In this document: positions 8,655 through 21,833 of the stretch, piece after piece
How positions within the stretch are numbered: position 1 is the stretch's first letter
How the letters are laid out: each line of letters opens with the position of its first letter
Source: Paenibacillus sp. OV219
Lineage (GTDB): Bacteria; Bacillota; Bacilli; Paenibacillales; Paenibacillaceae
NCBI RefSeq assembly: GCF_900110075.1
Contig: NZ_FOCJ01000017.1
Location: 1 to 59,408 of the forward strand
Direction of reading: 5' to 3'
Length of the DNA: 59,408 bases
The notes under the pieces: model-generated
Databases searched by the model: none
What the model was told of the DNA's origin: nothing
Seen by the model: the letters and a program-made list of their open reading frames with translations, nothing else
Translations under genes and position numbers: made by a program

Positions 8655-8703
8655 AAAAGGTGTTTACTGTCATGTGCATTTGCACTAACAGTAAGCACCT
8701 TTT
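8655..8703. terminator. Bidirectional terminator, methyltransferase/AraC
   Basis: AAAAGGTGTTTACTGT pairs with ACAGTAAGCACCTTTT (one mismatch), with an inner GTGCATTTGCAC stem. It lies between convergent genes. A second AGGTGTTTAC direct repeat sits at about 8613. Confidence 0.8.
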
Positions 8704-8705
8704 GT

Positions 8706-9584
8706 CTAATCATGGGCCTGCGAATCCTCGCGGAACCTTGCTGGCGTGACGTTCATCAAGCTGCGGAAGGTTCGCGAGAAGTAGTGCACAGAGCCGAATC
8801 CGGTCGTCTCGGCGATCTCTTTAATCGACTGCTCGGAATAGCGCAGCAGCTCGGCCGCTCTGCGCACGCGCTGCTTGCGGACATAGTTCGTATACGATTC
8901 GTTCACGCCGGAGGAGAAAAGACGGGAGAGATGACGCGGCGACAAATTAATCTGAGCGGCGACCTTATCCAGCGACAGCTCGTCATCACTTAGATTGTCG
9001 GTGATGAACAGCTTCGCCTGCCTCAGCAGCGCCGATGAGCTGCGCCGCGGTGCGATCCATTCTGCTTGAAGCGGCTTCACGAAAACGCCTGGCAGCGCGA
9101 GCAGCAGCGAGCACGCGACCTGTGGGAGCACCGCTTCCGGCAGCGACGGCGCATCGCCGCTGCGGCGCATAATGGATCGCCACAGCTGAGCGGCTGCGAG
9201 GTCATCGCCATCGTACACGACAACGGTGTCCGACTCCGCCATCGCTTGATACACAGCACGCATCGCCTCTGAGCTGCTGCTCTCGTCAAGCTCGAATGCA
9301 ACGTAGAAGATCGCAAGCTCCGGATCGCATTGAATCGTATGGTTAATGCCCGGGCGCGAACAGAACAAGGTGCCGCTCCGAAGCTCATATGTCGTGCCGT
9401 CATCTGTATAGGTGCCCTGTCCGCCAAGCACATAACAAATTTCGAAGAAGGAATGCTTATGTAGGAAGTTGGAGGTTAACTGTTCGTTTACACCCCAATA
9501 ATGAACGGTGAACACGGCATCCGACGATTTCAGCCGAAGAGCATATTGATTTAACCACGTATCGCTTTCATTCCATAGAAACAT
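8706..9584 (-). CDS. AraC-family transcriptional regulator (cupin plus HTH)
   Basis: Regulator of 292 residues. An N-terminal cupin-like sensor domain (about 20-150; HKHSFFEICYVLGGQGTY, then SGTLFCSRPGINHTIQ) is followed by a C-terminal double HTH (about 190-290; LSLDKVAAQINLSPRHLSRLF and IKEIAETTGFGSVHYFSRTFR). Small-molecule binding by the cupin is usual for this family. ATG start with GGAGATG upstream. It diverges from the dioxygenase-like gene at 9718, a common pairing of an AraC activator with its target; the ligand is unknown. Confidence 0.92.
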   Translation of the reverse strand: MFLWNESDTWLNQYALRLKSSDAVFTVHYWGVNEQLTSNFLHKHSFFEICYVLGGQGTYTDDGTTYELRSGTLFCSRPGINHTIQCDPELAIFYVAFELDESSSSEAMRAVYQAMAESDTVVVYDGDDLAAAQLWRSIMRRSGDAPSLPEAVLPQVACSLLLALPGVFVKPLQAEWIAPRRSSSALLRQAKLFITDNLSDDELSLDKVAAQINLSPRHLSRLFSSGVNESYTNYVRKQRVRRAAELLRYSEQSIKEIAETTGFGSVHYFSRTFRSLMNVTPARFREDSQAHD

Positions 9585-9717
9585 AGCAGCATCTCCTAAC
9601 TAATCATTGATGGCGTGAAAAGACAAAAAGCTGGCTTCTCTCTCTAAAGACCGAAACCCCTTGATTCTACTACAATAAAGCCATAAGAAATTAACTAATC
9701 TCACGGAGGGATGTAAC

Positions 9718-10491
9718 ATGATTACACCACAAGATGTAGATTTTTACAACGAGAATGGCTATTTGTTAGTAAAGGGAGTCTTCAATAAACAAGAGATCGA
9801 AGAGATGCGCGCAGCAGTCGACAAGATTATTGACCGCGCCTCACGGGCGAATATGGATCAGAACCATCAATGGCAGGGCGACTTCCTCCCTGCGGAAGAG
9901 CTGAAGAAGCTTGTGCTGAAAGGCTTCCACGACGTACAGTACCATGACGCCGCTTTCCTGCGCGCAATGGCGCATCCGAATATGACGGCTGTATTGTCGC
10001 AGCTCATCGGTCCGAATGTACAGCTTCACCATTCCAAAATGCTCGTGAAGCCGCCGGAGAACGGCGCTGCATTCCCGATGCATCAGGATCAGCCGTACTT
10101 CCCGCACGAGAATCACACGATGCTTGCCGCAAGCGTGCATATGGACGATGCCGATATCGAGAATGGCTGCCTCCATGTCATTCCAGGCTCCCACAAGCAA
10201 GGTCCGCTGCAGCATGTTGGCAGACATTATCTGAATGCCAAAGAATATCCGGTCTCTGAAGGTACGCCTTGTATTGCAGAAGCAGGCGACGTGCTGTTCT
10301 TCAACTACTTGACGATTCATGGTTCGCCTGCGAACAAGAGCGAGCGGACTCGCCGCAATGTACTGTACCAGTACCGCAGCGCGACAGACTTCCCAACGAA
10401 CCGTGAACACATCAATTGGGGAAGCGGCATTATGGTGTGCGGTGAGAATCCGAACTTTAACAAAGCAAGACCTGAATTTAATCTCGTATAA
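9718..10491 (+). CDS. Phytanoyl-CoA dioxygenase (PhyH)-family Fe(II)/2-oxoglutarate oxygenase
   Basis: Predicted non-haem iron hydroxylase of 257 residues. The metal triad is visible as His122 and Asp124 in PMHQDQPYF and His201 in YLTIHGSPANKS; the arginine in the following SERTRRN stretch fits 2-oxoglutarate binding. Length and layout match bacterial PhyH proteins, which act on varied small molecules, so the substrate is open. ATG start behind GGAGGGATG. Divergent from an AraC regulator that probably controls it. A strong terminator follows. Confidence 0.9.
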   Translation: MITPQDVDFYNENGYLLVKGVFNKQEIEEMRAAVDKIIDRASRANMDQNHQWQGDFLPAEELKKLVLKGFHDVQYHDAAFLRAMAHPNMTAVLSQLIGPNVQLHHSKMLVKPPENGAAFPMHQDQPYFPHENHTMLAASVHMDDADIENGCLHVIPGSHKQGPLQHVGRHYLNAKEYPVSEGTPCIAEAGDVLFFNYLTIHGSPANKSERTRRNVLYQYRSATDFPTNREHINWGSGIMVCGENPNFNKARPEFNLV

Positions 10492-10512
10492 TTCGCTTAG
10501 ATGGATTTCTAG

Positions 10513-10557
10513 CAAGCCGGCATGTGCGCATGATGCGCCATGTCGGCTTGTTTATTT
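10513..10557 (+). terminator. Terminator after the PhyH-family gene
   Basis: Long hairpin with arms CAAGCCGGCATG and CATGTCGGCTTG plus an inner TGCGCA/TGCGC stem, followed by TTTATTTT. Confidence 0.9.
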
Positions 10558-10645
10558 TGGTATGCGATTTTCTTCACATGGATTTCATTTATGGATGCTA
10601 TTGTGAAGCGTGTAACAACAAATAGAGAGGTGGAATTTTAACCTT

Positions 10646-11386
10646 ATGGAACGTTCTAGTATTAAATTAATGGCTGCAGCGATGCTGCTCTCGGTCATGC
10701 TGGCCGGATGCGGCGCGAAGGATGAAGGCCAGCCAGCAAATAATGGACAAGCGGCTGTCAGTAACGTGGGTAATAGCGCAAGCGGCAGCGGACCGGTACA
10801 GCCGGACCGTACGTCGGACTTCTTTGCTAAAGTAGTCAGCGTCTCGGATAACACCATTGTTGTGCAAAAATCGACGACGAAGCCAAGTGACATGCCGCAA
10901 GGAGGCGGTTTTGGCGGCGGAGGTGGCGGTCAGCGTCCAAAAGGTGATGGGAAACAGACTGGCGATAACGGAAATGCACCATCGGCAGATTTTCAGGCAC
11001 CGGCGGATGGGGACCAGCCTGCTGATGGTGGTGCTGAGCCTCCGGCGGGCGCCGCGCAAGGCGGCCAGAACGGACAAGCCGGAGCAGGCAATGGCCGCGG
11101 GGGCAATCGCCAAGGCGGTGGCCGGTTTGGAGGCGGTGGCTTCATGAACCAAATGAAGTATGAAGATGCTCAAACTTCGGTCGCAGTCGATACCGATACG
11201 AAGATTGTATCTATCAGTCGCGGGCAAGACGGCATGACGACGAATACGCTGCAAGCTGCTGATCTGAAGGCGGGCGACGTCCTTTCGGTATGGCTCGCGT
11301 CCGACAATACAACGGCACAATACATCATGCTCCGGTTTAATCCGGCTGATATGCAAGGACAAGGAAAGGCAGGAAACGGACAATGA
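10646..11386 (+). CDS. Glycine-rich lipoprotein of Mac-like export operon
   Basis: Hypothetical lipoprotein of 246 residues. A signal peptide ends in the lipobox LAGC (Cys about residue 22). The mature protein has a low-complexity middle rich in Gly, Gln, Ala and Pro (about 85-165) and a short C-terminal domain (VAVDTDTKIVSISRG, then DLKAGDVLSVWLASDNTTAQYI) that looks like a small beta barrel. Its stop overlaps the adaptor start as ATGA, so it belongs to the same operon as the membrane-fusion protein, ATPase and permease. Inference: an outer-face accessory of that exporter. The binding site (GAGAGGTGG) is about 12 bases from the ATG. Confidence 0.8.
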   Translation: MERSSIKLMAAAMLLSVMLAGCGAKDEGQPANNGQAAVSNVGNSASGSGPVQPDRTSDFFAKVVSVSDNTIVVQKSTTKPSDMPQGGGFGGGGGGQRPKGDGKQTGDNGNAPSADFQAPADGDQPADGGAEPPAGAAQGGQNGQAGAGNGRGGNRQGGGRFGGGGFMNQMKYEDAQTSVAVDTDTKIVSISRGQDGMTTNTLQAADLKAGDVLSVWLASDNTTAQYIMLRFNPADMQGQGKAGNGQ

Positions 11387-12792
11387 GAAAATGGTGGGTG
11401 CTTGGCATCGGCGCGCTGCTCGTTGCGGCAGCGGTTGTTGTCTACTTAAAGATGGACAAGAAAGAAGAACCGGTTGCGCAAGCCCAAGCGACGACTCAAG
11501 TTGTGAAAGGTACAATTGATGTCAGCGTGAGCGGAACAGGCAGCTTGGCGCCGGTTGAGCGTGAAACGATTAAGGGAAGCGAGCAAGGCACGGTAGATAA
11601 AGTGTATGTTAAGGAAGGCGACATCGTTAAGAAGGGCGATGTGCTGCTCTCCATTGAAGGTGAAGACAATTCCGATAAGATCAAGTCGGAGCAAGTGAAC
11701 CTCGAGAGTAAGAAGCTCGACCTGCAAGATACTCAATCGAAGTTGAAGTCTGCGACGGATGAGAACGATATCGCCAGCATTAAGCTGAATCTGAAGAAGC
11801 AGCAGTTGTCGATCGACCAGTCGAACGAGACGATTGCTGATTTGGAGGAGGCGCAAGACGGTGACACAGTCATTGCGCCGATTGCCGGCAAAGTAACAAC
11901 ATTGTCTGTTCTGGTAGGCGACTCGCTCAGCCCATCGACGGAATTGATGGAAATTGCGGATTTTGAACATTTGCAAATCGCGGTCGGCATTGACGAGCTT
12001 GATATTGCAAAGGTAAAAGTCGGCCAAAGCGCGACAGTATCTGTAGAAGCGATTACGAATAAGACATTTACAGGTAAAGTAACGAAGATCGCTGACGAAG
12101 GTACGTCGAGCAACGGTGTTGCATCCTTCGACGTAACGGTAGCGATTGATAAGCCAGGCGAGCTGAAAAGCGGCATGTCGGCTGAGGCGAGCATTCAGAT
12201 CGAGAAGAAAGAAAATACGCTCATGCTTCCAATAGACGCTGTTCAATCGCTCGGCAACCGTTATATGGTTATTTTGCCAGCAGGCACAACAGGCACAACA
12301 GGTAAAGGCCAAGGCGCAGCTGGCACTGGCACTGGTACTGAAAAAGGTGATGCGGGAGCTGGCCAAGGTGCACAACCAGGAGCAACGAGCGGTGGCACGA
12401 GAGGTCAAGGCAGCTTTAGCGGCCAAGGAGCACCAGGCGGCCAAAATGGTCAAACCGGTCGTACAGGTTCAAGAGGTAATTTTGCTAGCCGATTCGGCGG
12501 CGGTGTTCCAACTATGATTGAAGTCGGTATTCATAATGAAGATTATATCGAAATTCTTTCCGGACTGAAGGAAGGCGACCGTGTCGTTGTTCCAACGGTG
12601 GTCACTTCAACCACTAATCAGCAGCAGCAGAACTTCGGAGCCGGTGGCTTCGGTGGAGGCTTTGGCGGAGGCGGCTTCGGCGGTGGAGGCGGCGGTACAT
12701 TCCGTGCAGCAAGCGGAGGCGGTGGCCAAGGCCAACGTACAACAAGCGGAGGTGGCGGAGGCGGCACTGGCGGCGGAGGAGGTTCGCGGTAA
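11383..12792 (+). CDS. HlyD/RND-type membrane-fusion (periplasmic-adaptor-like) protein
   Basis: Adaptor of a Mac-like ABC exporter, 469 residues. One N-terminal membrane helix (about 4-22) is followed by split lipoyl/barrel-sandwich halves (GTVDKVYVKEGDIVKKGDVLLSI near 70, and VIAPIAGKVTTLSVLVGD near 165) around a coiled coil (about 95-155), then beta-barrel segments. Residues about 305-370 and 415-469 are long Gly/Gln/Thr-rich, apparently disordered stretches, unusual in MacA homologues but shared in style with the upstream lipoprotein. The start overlaps the lipoprotein stop (ATGA) and the stop overlaps the ATPase start (TAATG), so translation is probably coupled. Confidence 0.9.
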   Translation: MRKWWVLGIGALLVAAAVVVYLKMDKKEEPVAQAQATTQVVKGTIDVSVSGTGSLAPVERETIKGSEQGTVDKVYVKEGDIVKKGDVLLSIEGEDNSDKIKSEQVNLESKKLDLQDTQSKLKSATDENDIASIKLNLKKQQLSIDQSNETIADLEEAQDGDTVIAPIAGKVTTLSVLVGDSLSPSTELMEIADFEHLQIAVGIDELDIAKVKVGQSATVSVEAITNKTFTGKVTKIADEGTSSNGVASFDVTVAIDKPGELKSGMSAEASIQIEKKENTLMLPIDAVQSLGNRYMVILPAGTTGTTGKGQGAAGTGTGTEKGDAGAGQGAQPGATSGGTRGQGSFSGQGAPGGQNGQTGRTGSRGNFASRFGGGVPTMIEVGIHNEDYIEILSGLKEGDRVVVPTVVTSTTNQQQQNFGAGGFGGGFGGGGFGGGGGGTFRAASGGGGQGQRTTSGGGGGGTGGGGGSR

Positions 12793-13482
12793 TGGAAGCT
12801 AAACCTCTTATCCAGATTGAGACGCTCTCCAAGCAGTATAAGATGGGCGGCGAAACGGTTCATGCGTTAAGCGACATATCGCTGCGTATCAACTATGGCG
12901 ACTTTATAGCCATTATCGGACCATCCGGCTCCGGCAAGTCGACGCTAATGAACGTCATTGGCTGCCTCGATGCGCCGACCGAAGGCAAGTATTGGCTTGA
13001 TGGCGAGGAGGTGAGCCGGCTTCGTGAGAGTCGGCTTGCCGAAATTCGTAACAGGAAGATCGGATTTATTTTTCAAGGCTTTAACCTGCTGAACAAGCTC
13101 TCTGCGCTTGAGAACGTGGAGCTGCCGCTTATTTATCGCGGCGTTCCGGCGAAGCAGCGTAAGGAGCAGGCAATTGAGGCGCTGACGAAGGTCGGTTTGG
13201 GGGAGCGCGTGAAGCATAAACCAAGCGAGCTCTCCGGTGGTCAGCAGCAGAGGGTGGCGATCGCCCGCGCGCTTGCCGGCAATCCGCCGATTCTGCTCGC
13301 GGATGAGCCGACAGGGGCGCTCGATACGCGCACAGGCGCAGAAGTCATGCAGCTCATGAAAGAGCTCAACCAGCAAGGACATACGATTATTTTAATTACG
13401 CATGATATTGAAATTTCCAAGCAGGCTAAGCGCGTCGTGCGCATTCAAGACGGTCAAATAAGCGAAGAAGGCGGTGAGAGAC

Positions 13483-14655
<1,173 letters not shown>

Positions 14656-14666
14656 CCACAGATGGA

Positions 14667-14718
14667 ACAAGTTCGGATTGGCGCAGACAGCGCCTTCCGA
14701 TGCTTGTTTCATTTTTTT
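14667..14718 (+). terminator. Terminator after the Mac-like operon
   Basis: ACAAG, CGGA and GGCGC pair in order with GCGCC, TCCG and CTTGT around AGACA, followed by TTTCATTTTTTTT. Confidence 0.75.
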
Positions 14719-14791
14719 TATATCCCAGCGCTTTTTTTATATTTCATTCCCGAGCACAGTCTATTAAAGTAGCGTTATAACGGTAATTTAA

Positions 14792-17932
<3,141 letters not shown>

Positions 17933-17948
17933 GCGGCTCAAGTGAGAA

Positions 17949-18012
17949 AAAGCGTCCCGGCGAGTTTGTTGTATGTGTTCCATACAATAAACGGGCTGGG
18001 ACGCTTTATTTT
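17949..18012. terminator. Bidirectional terminator lacZ / membrane-fusion gene
   Basis: AAAGCGTCCC (17949-17958) pairs with GGGACGCTTT (17998-18007), enclosing a second hairpin TTGTATG-TGTTC-CATACAA. A run lies on one side and TATTTTT on the other, between convergent genes. Confidence 0.85.
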
Positions 18013-18019
18013 TAACAAA

Positions 18020-19072
18020 TTAATTATCAATAATGACCTTCTGGCCTTCTGTGATGCCTTGCTTAATCTCAACTTGATCGTTTGTTTTCAGTCCGACTTC
18101 GACATCGACCTCTTTCACCCGGTCGTTGTCGATCGTCTCAATGTAGTTGCGTCCGAACATGGTTTGGAGTGCGTCACGTGGAATGACAAGCACATTATCG
18201 CGTTTCTCGATAAACAGCTTAATATCAGCCATTGTTCCGATCTGTACTTGTGGTTTCGGTGCATCCATCGCAATAATTAGTGCTCGCGCGTTTCGGCGCT
18301 GAATGCTTTCGACATCACTTTTTGGCGCAGATGCTGGCGTTTGAATGACTTTTCCTTTATACGTCTTGTCATCGAATGTCAAAGCGACCTCGATGCCCGG
18401 CTTCACGGCGCTGATCTTGCTGACGTCTGTTGCTTCATAGACGAAGTTCACTTTACTCGGATTGGATATGACGGCCATAACACGCTGTGCTTCGACGGCT
18501 TCCCCTGGCTTCATTTCATTCAGGTAAGTAATGATGCCATCTAAGGGGGCTAGCAGCAGTGCCTTCGCGTACCGCTTCTCGAGAGATCCGAGCTGAAGCT
18601 GTTCCTTCTCGAGATCTATCTTGGCAAATTGGATTTGGTCCTTGTCTGCGCCATTCTTCACGGCATCCGAATATTGAAGAGAACGCTGTTCCACAGTGAG
18701 CTTCTGCAGCTTGATCTGCAATGGCAGGTCGCCGGTGTCGATCTCGGCAATCGGATCGCCCTTCTTCACTTTATCGCCTTCCTGGACATGCAGCTTCTTC
18801 AATATCCCTCCGGACTCAGTGAAGGAGACATTGTTGTTCGTATCGGATGAAGCGGTTGCAATAGAAGTCAGATATAACTCCATGTTGCCGCGTGTAACGA
18901 CGGCAGTATCGTGGACTTCTTCTTTCTTCGCAAGGATGGGCGGCTGGAGCGCTTCTTCTTCAGCTGGCAGCAAGGAGCAGCCGCTAAGCAGCGATACTGC
19001 AATTGTGCCGGCTAATGTGAGTCGCAGCAAGGAACCTCGGTGGCTGCGGCTTCTGGAACGTCGAGTTTGCAC
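18020..19072 (-). CDS. Orphan HlyD-family membrane-fusion lipoprotein
   Basis: Secreted lipoprotein of 350 residues related to efflux adaptors. An Arg-rich start (QTRRSRSRSHRGS) is followed by a hydrophobic helix and the lipobox LLSGC (Cys about 32). The lipoyl half-motif GILKKLHVQEGDKVKKGDPIAEID is near residue 90, a short coiled coil near 120-165, the second half LLAPLDGIITYLNEMKPGE near 170, then the beta barrel. GTG start with AAGGGGAG upstream. No ABC or RND partner adjoins it; it diverges from the MFS pump at 19278. It may serve an exporter elsewhere. Confidence 0.88.
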   Translation of the reverse strand: MQTRRSRSRSHRGSLLRLTLAGTIAVSLLSGCSLLPAEEEALQPPILAKKEEVHDTAVVTRGNMELYLTSIATASSDTNNNVSFTESGGILKKLHVQEGDKVKKGDPIAEIDTGDLPLQIKLQKLTVEQRSLQYSDAVKNGADKDQIQFAKIDLEKEQLQLGSLEKRYAKALLLAPLDGIITYLNEMKPGEAVEAQRVMAVISNPSKVNFVYEATDVSKISAVKPGIEVALTFDDKTYKGKVIQTPASAPKSDVESIQRRNARALIIAMDAPKPQVQIGTMADIKLFIEKRDNVLVIPRDALQTMFGRNYIETIDNDRVKEVDVEVGLKTNDQVEIKQGITEGQKVIIDN

Positions 19073-19277
19073 TATGAAATTCTCCCCTTCGTTGGGATTG
19101 CATTTAATAGGACAAGAAAATGCTACTATATCAAAGAATAACGGTCGTTCATAGCAATGTCAACGGTTTCATTTCCAGTTATTAGAACAATATGGAAAGC
19201 TTAGCTCTTTAATTGTAGCAACTGCGCATCTGTGCTAATGTTGCTTTTAGATTAGGTAGGGAAGGTGACGAGCAAAA

Positions 19278-20513
19278 ATGGCAACAGCTACAGCGCGATC
19301 TGCGGCGGTGCAGACCGGCACCATTTATGCGATTCTATTCGCAATAAGTTCGGTGCATTTAATGAATGATACGATGCAGGCGGTCGTCGCGGCATTATTT
19401 CCTATTTTGCAGAAATCATTGTCGTTATCGTATGGGCAAATCGGTTGGATCGCTTTTACTCTTAATATGACGTCTTCGGTGATGCAGCCTTTGGTCGGCT
19501 ACTTCTCAGATAAGAAACCGGCACCATGGATGCTGCCTGTCGGAATGGGGCTTAGCTTAATAGGGATGGCGGGACTCGCATATGCTCCGGGCTTCTTGTT
19601 CGTGCTGCTGGCGGTCGTATTCGTCGGTTTCGGCTCGGCGATCTTCCATCCGGAGGGCTCGCGTGTCGTTTACTTCGCTGCAGGCGGCCGTCGAGGCTTG
19701 GCGCAGTCCATCTATCAGGTAGGCGGCAACGCGGGCAGTTCGCTGGCACCGCTGATGACGATCTTTATCTTCGTGCCGCTCGGTCAGAGAGGGGCGATCT
19801 GGGGCACACTGCTTGCAATATGTGCGATTCTTATCTTGCTTCGCGTCGTGCCGTGGTATCGGGAGCAGCTGGCGCAGAATGGCAAGCCGGTGAAGCGGTC
19901 TGCTGCAAAAGCTGGTAACGTTGGTAACGCCGCAGCTGCAGTAAAGCTCAGCCGCTCCGCCGTAACGATGGCGCTTGGCATTCTTATTCTGCTCGTTTTC
20001 GCAAGATCGTGGTACATGAGCGGCATCTCGACATTCTATCAATTTTTTGCTGAAAATAAATACAGCTTGTCCGTCCGCGAAGCGCAGGTGCCTATCTTCC
20101 TGTTCATGGCAGCAGGCGTGCTCGGCACCTTCTTCGGCGGCGTAATGGCAGACCGAATCGGTCGCAAGCGGATGATCGTGCTATCCATGGCATGCGCTTC
20201 GCCGTTCGCGCTCATCCTACCGCATCTTCCTCTTGCGTGGATATATCCGATTGCGTTTATTCTCGGCTTCATCCTACTTTCCGGGTTCTCGGTCAGCGTC
20301 GTCTATGCGCAGGAGCTGCTCCCGGGCAAAGTCGGAATGGCCTCCGGGCTCATCACGGGACTCGCCTTCGGGATGGGTGCGCTCGGCGCAGTAGTGCTTG
20401 GCAGGCTTGCTGAAGTATGGGGGCTCGACCGAATGATGACGACTTCCAGCTTCCTGCCGCTTATCGGTTTGCTGGCCATCCTGCTGCCGCCAGATCGCCG
20501 GGACACGGTATAA
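19278..20513 (+). CDS. fsr: MFS transporter, fosmidomycin-resistance (Fsr) type
   Basis: Twelve-helix major facilitator of 411 residues, close to Fsr/fosmidomycin resistance proteins by its pattern: an N-terminus with SSVHLMNDTMQAVVAALFP, GQIGWIAFTLNMTSSVMQPLVGYFSDK, and GFGSAIFHPEGSRV. It would export drugs or phosphonate-like antibiotics by proton exchange; the true substrate is unproved. A basic cytoplasmic loop (KPVKRSAAKAGNVGN) separates the halves, and MADRIGRKRM is the second-half MFS motif A. ATG start behind GGTGACGAG. Single-gene unit ending in a terminator. Confidence 0.88.
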   Translation: MATATARSAAVQTGTIYAILFAISSVHLMNDTMQAVVAALFPILQKSLSLSYGQIGWIAFTLNMTSSVMQPLVGYFSDKKPAPWMLPVGMGLSLIGMAGLAYAPGFLFVLLAVVFVGFGSAIFHPEGSRVVYFAAGGRRGLAQSIYQVGGNAGSSLAPLMTIFIFVPLGQRGAIWGTLLAICAILILLRVVPWYREQLAQNGKPVKRSAAKAGNVGNAAAAVKLSRSAVTMALGILILLVFARSWYMSGISTFYQFFAENKYSLSVREAQVPIFLFMAAGVLGTFFGGVMADRIGRKRMIVLSMACASPFALILPHLPLAWIYPIAFILGFILLSGFSVSVVYAQELLPGKVGMASGLITGLAFGMGALGAVVLGRLAEVWGLDRMMTTSSFLPLIGLLAILLPPDRRDTV

Positions 20514-20525
20514 GTGTGGGTAAAG

Positions 20526-20571
20526 TACCCGAGAAAGAAGTCTATTGGACTTGTTTCTTGGGTATTTTTTT
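20526..20571 (+). terminator. Terminator after fsr
   Basis: TACCCGAGAAAGAAGTC pairs with GACTTGTTTCTTGGGTA (G-U and one mismatch) around TATTG, followed by seven T. Confidence 0.88.
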
Positions 20572-20616
20572 GAGAGGGGGCGTATTCTCGCGAGTCGCTT
20601 GGTGGGCGGTGAGAGA

Positions 20617-20705
20617 GTATATGTGGAGAGAGCCGAGAGATCAAATACAATCTCTCAGCATCAGAATCGCGCCAAAAGTTGGTGAAGAGATCTGGTATGT
20701 GAATC
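20617..20705. repeat. Single degenerate copy of the paired-palindrome repeat
   Basis: GAGAGAT (20635-20641) and ATCTCTC (20650-20656) form the palindrome; a worn second copy (GTGAAGAGATC) lies about 50 bp on. The 22-base spacer between them (20660-20681) matches 19 of 22 bases of the first spacer of the 51.2-kb array, including AATCGCGCCAAAAGTT, so it is the same element. No gene lies at 20572-20807. Confidence 0.65.
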
Positions 20706-20807
20706 CGCTATAATCGAACGCGGACTTGAACAGAACCGCTCCGATCGCGTAAGCTATAAGGGACAGCTAACGAGCGGATCGCCTATTTAGAGGAGCGTGC
20801 ATATTGC

Positions 20808-21038
20808 ATGGCGAAGAGTGACGCAAGGAAACGATTGGAGCAGAAGCTAAGACAGGGCAGTGTCGACCCGAGGATGCAGCGAGGCAGCTGGAACGGCGTG
20901 AAACCGGTAACCCAAATTAAGCCGGACAAACGCCGCAAATACTTCATTCCAAAGAATGACGATGATCGAGGCTTTAAGCGACCGCAGAGTGGCTTGAAGC
21001 TTGGATCATCGTCATTCTTGTTTACAGCAGGTATATGA
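20808..21038 (+). CDS. Small basic hypothetical protein
   Basis: Short protein of 76 residues, not assigned. The first 45 residues (AKSDARKRLEQKLRQGSVDP, RGSWNGVKPVTQIKPDKRRKY) are basic and mostly polar, like small Bacillales cytoplasmic proteins. The last 30 residues are encoded by a long inverted repeat at 20952-21019, so the original C-terminus may have been different or the terminator may overlap the coding sequence. ATG start with GAGGAG about 11 bases upstream. Converges on the gene at 21040 with one base between stops. Confidence 0.5.
   Translation: MAKSDARKRLEQKLRQGSVDPRMQRGSWNGVKPVTQIKPDKRRKYFIPKNDDDRGFKRPQSGLKLGSSSFLFTAGI
20952..21019. terminator. Long hairpin overlapping a gene end; probable bidirectional terminator
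   Basis: AAGAATGACGATGATC (20952-20967) is perfectly complementary to 21004-21019. The stem continues inward through GGCTTTAAGC/GCTTGAAGCT with one mismatch and G-U pairs, giving about 28 pairs around a 12-base loop. It lies within the 3' part of the small gene and just before the convergent gene end at 21040. No long T tract follows, so termination is likely but not certain. Confidence 0.6.
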
Positions 21039-21039
21039 A

Positions 21040-21549
21040 TCACTTCACCTCGATCACAAACACAACTGAGCTGTCACCTTTGGAGTACTTTCCGTCCTCC
21101 GTCTTCCAATAAGCGGATACGCCATAGTGATACACTCCAGGGGCGGTAGGAGCTTTGAACACGCCATCCGCCAGAGTCACCGTTTCATACGTATTGTTAT
21201 CGAGAAACTGCTGCGCTATCAAATCCAAAGGTACTGGTACATCCTCAAGGCTGATGTGGATCTCCTTACCAGCTTCAACAGCAGTTGGCTCAAGCCCCCG
21301 CGTCATCATTTTCCCCCAAGCATAGTCGGCGCAGCCGCGATTGCCCCAGCAGTATGTACCCTGGGTAACAGGAACAACCGTATCCCCAGCAGAAACATGA
21401 AATTCAGGCAGCGAATCTTGAGAGAGTTCACGAACCTTCGTGGATACCTGTCCCTTCCATTCCTTCGTTTTAGGCAAGCTTATGGCCCACGCAAGCGAAC
21501 AGGCAACGATCAAAATAAGCAGTACCCACCGCCATTGCAGCTGTTTCAT
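21040..21549 (-). CDS. Membrane-anchored extracellular protein, unknown function
   Basis: Protein of 169 residues with one N-terminal membrane/signal segment (WVLLILIVACSLAWAISL, about 7-25) and no lipobox, so membrane-anchored or secreted. The outer part carries a Cys pair in TYCWGNRGCADYA (about residues 69-81) that could form a disulfide, and a beta-rich C-terminus (APGVYHYGVSAYWKTEDGKYSKGDSSVVFVIEV) resembling a small Ig-like fold. Start ATG 21549 follows AGAGGGGGA; the longer in-frame start eight codons upstream has no site. Unrecognised family. Confidence 0.75.
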   Translation of the reverse strand: MKQLQWRWVLLILIVACSLAWAISLPKTKEWKGQVSTKVRELSQDSLPEFHVSAGDTVVPVTQGTYCWGNRGCADYAWGKMMTRGLEPTAVEAGKEIHISLEDVPVPLDLIAQQFLDNNTYETVTLADGVFKAPTAPGVYHYGVSAYWKTEDGKYSKGDSSVVFVIEVK

Positions 21550-21612
21550 TGTTGAATCCCCCTCTATTTTCATTCTAGACGAACATGAAAGGCGAAAGGT
21601 TACAGTTCATCA

Positions 21613-21656
21613 GGGTGGATTGAGGGTGGATTGAGGGTGGATTGAGCGTGGATTGA
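21613..21656 (+). repeat. 11-bp tandem repeat, four copies
   Basis: Four consecutive 11-bp units of GGGTGGATTGA (last copy GCGTGGATTGA), with looser variants (CATGGATTGAACG, GTGGGATGAG) following to about 21715. Non-coding gap between the gene starting at 21549 (-) and the DUF2087 gene. Confidence 0.8.
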
Positions 21657-21833
21657 GGCGAATGGAGCATTAATTGAAGGGGGACTCAGCATGGATTGAA
21701 CGTGGGATGAGCGGTGATTATCTGCTTGTGAGTGTAAAATCACTCGGATAAGAGCAGAGTAGGGTTGCCAATAAACAAACATAATTATATAATATCTATA
21801 AATAAACCAAACTAAATACGGAGTTGTTTGCAA

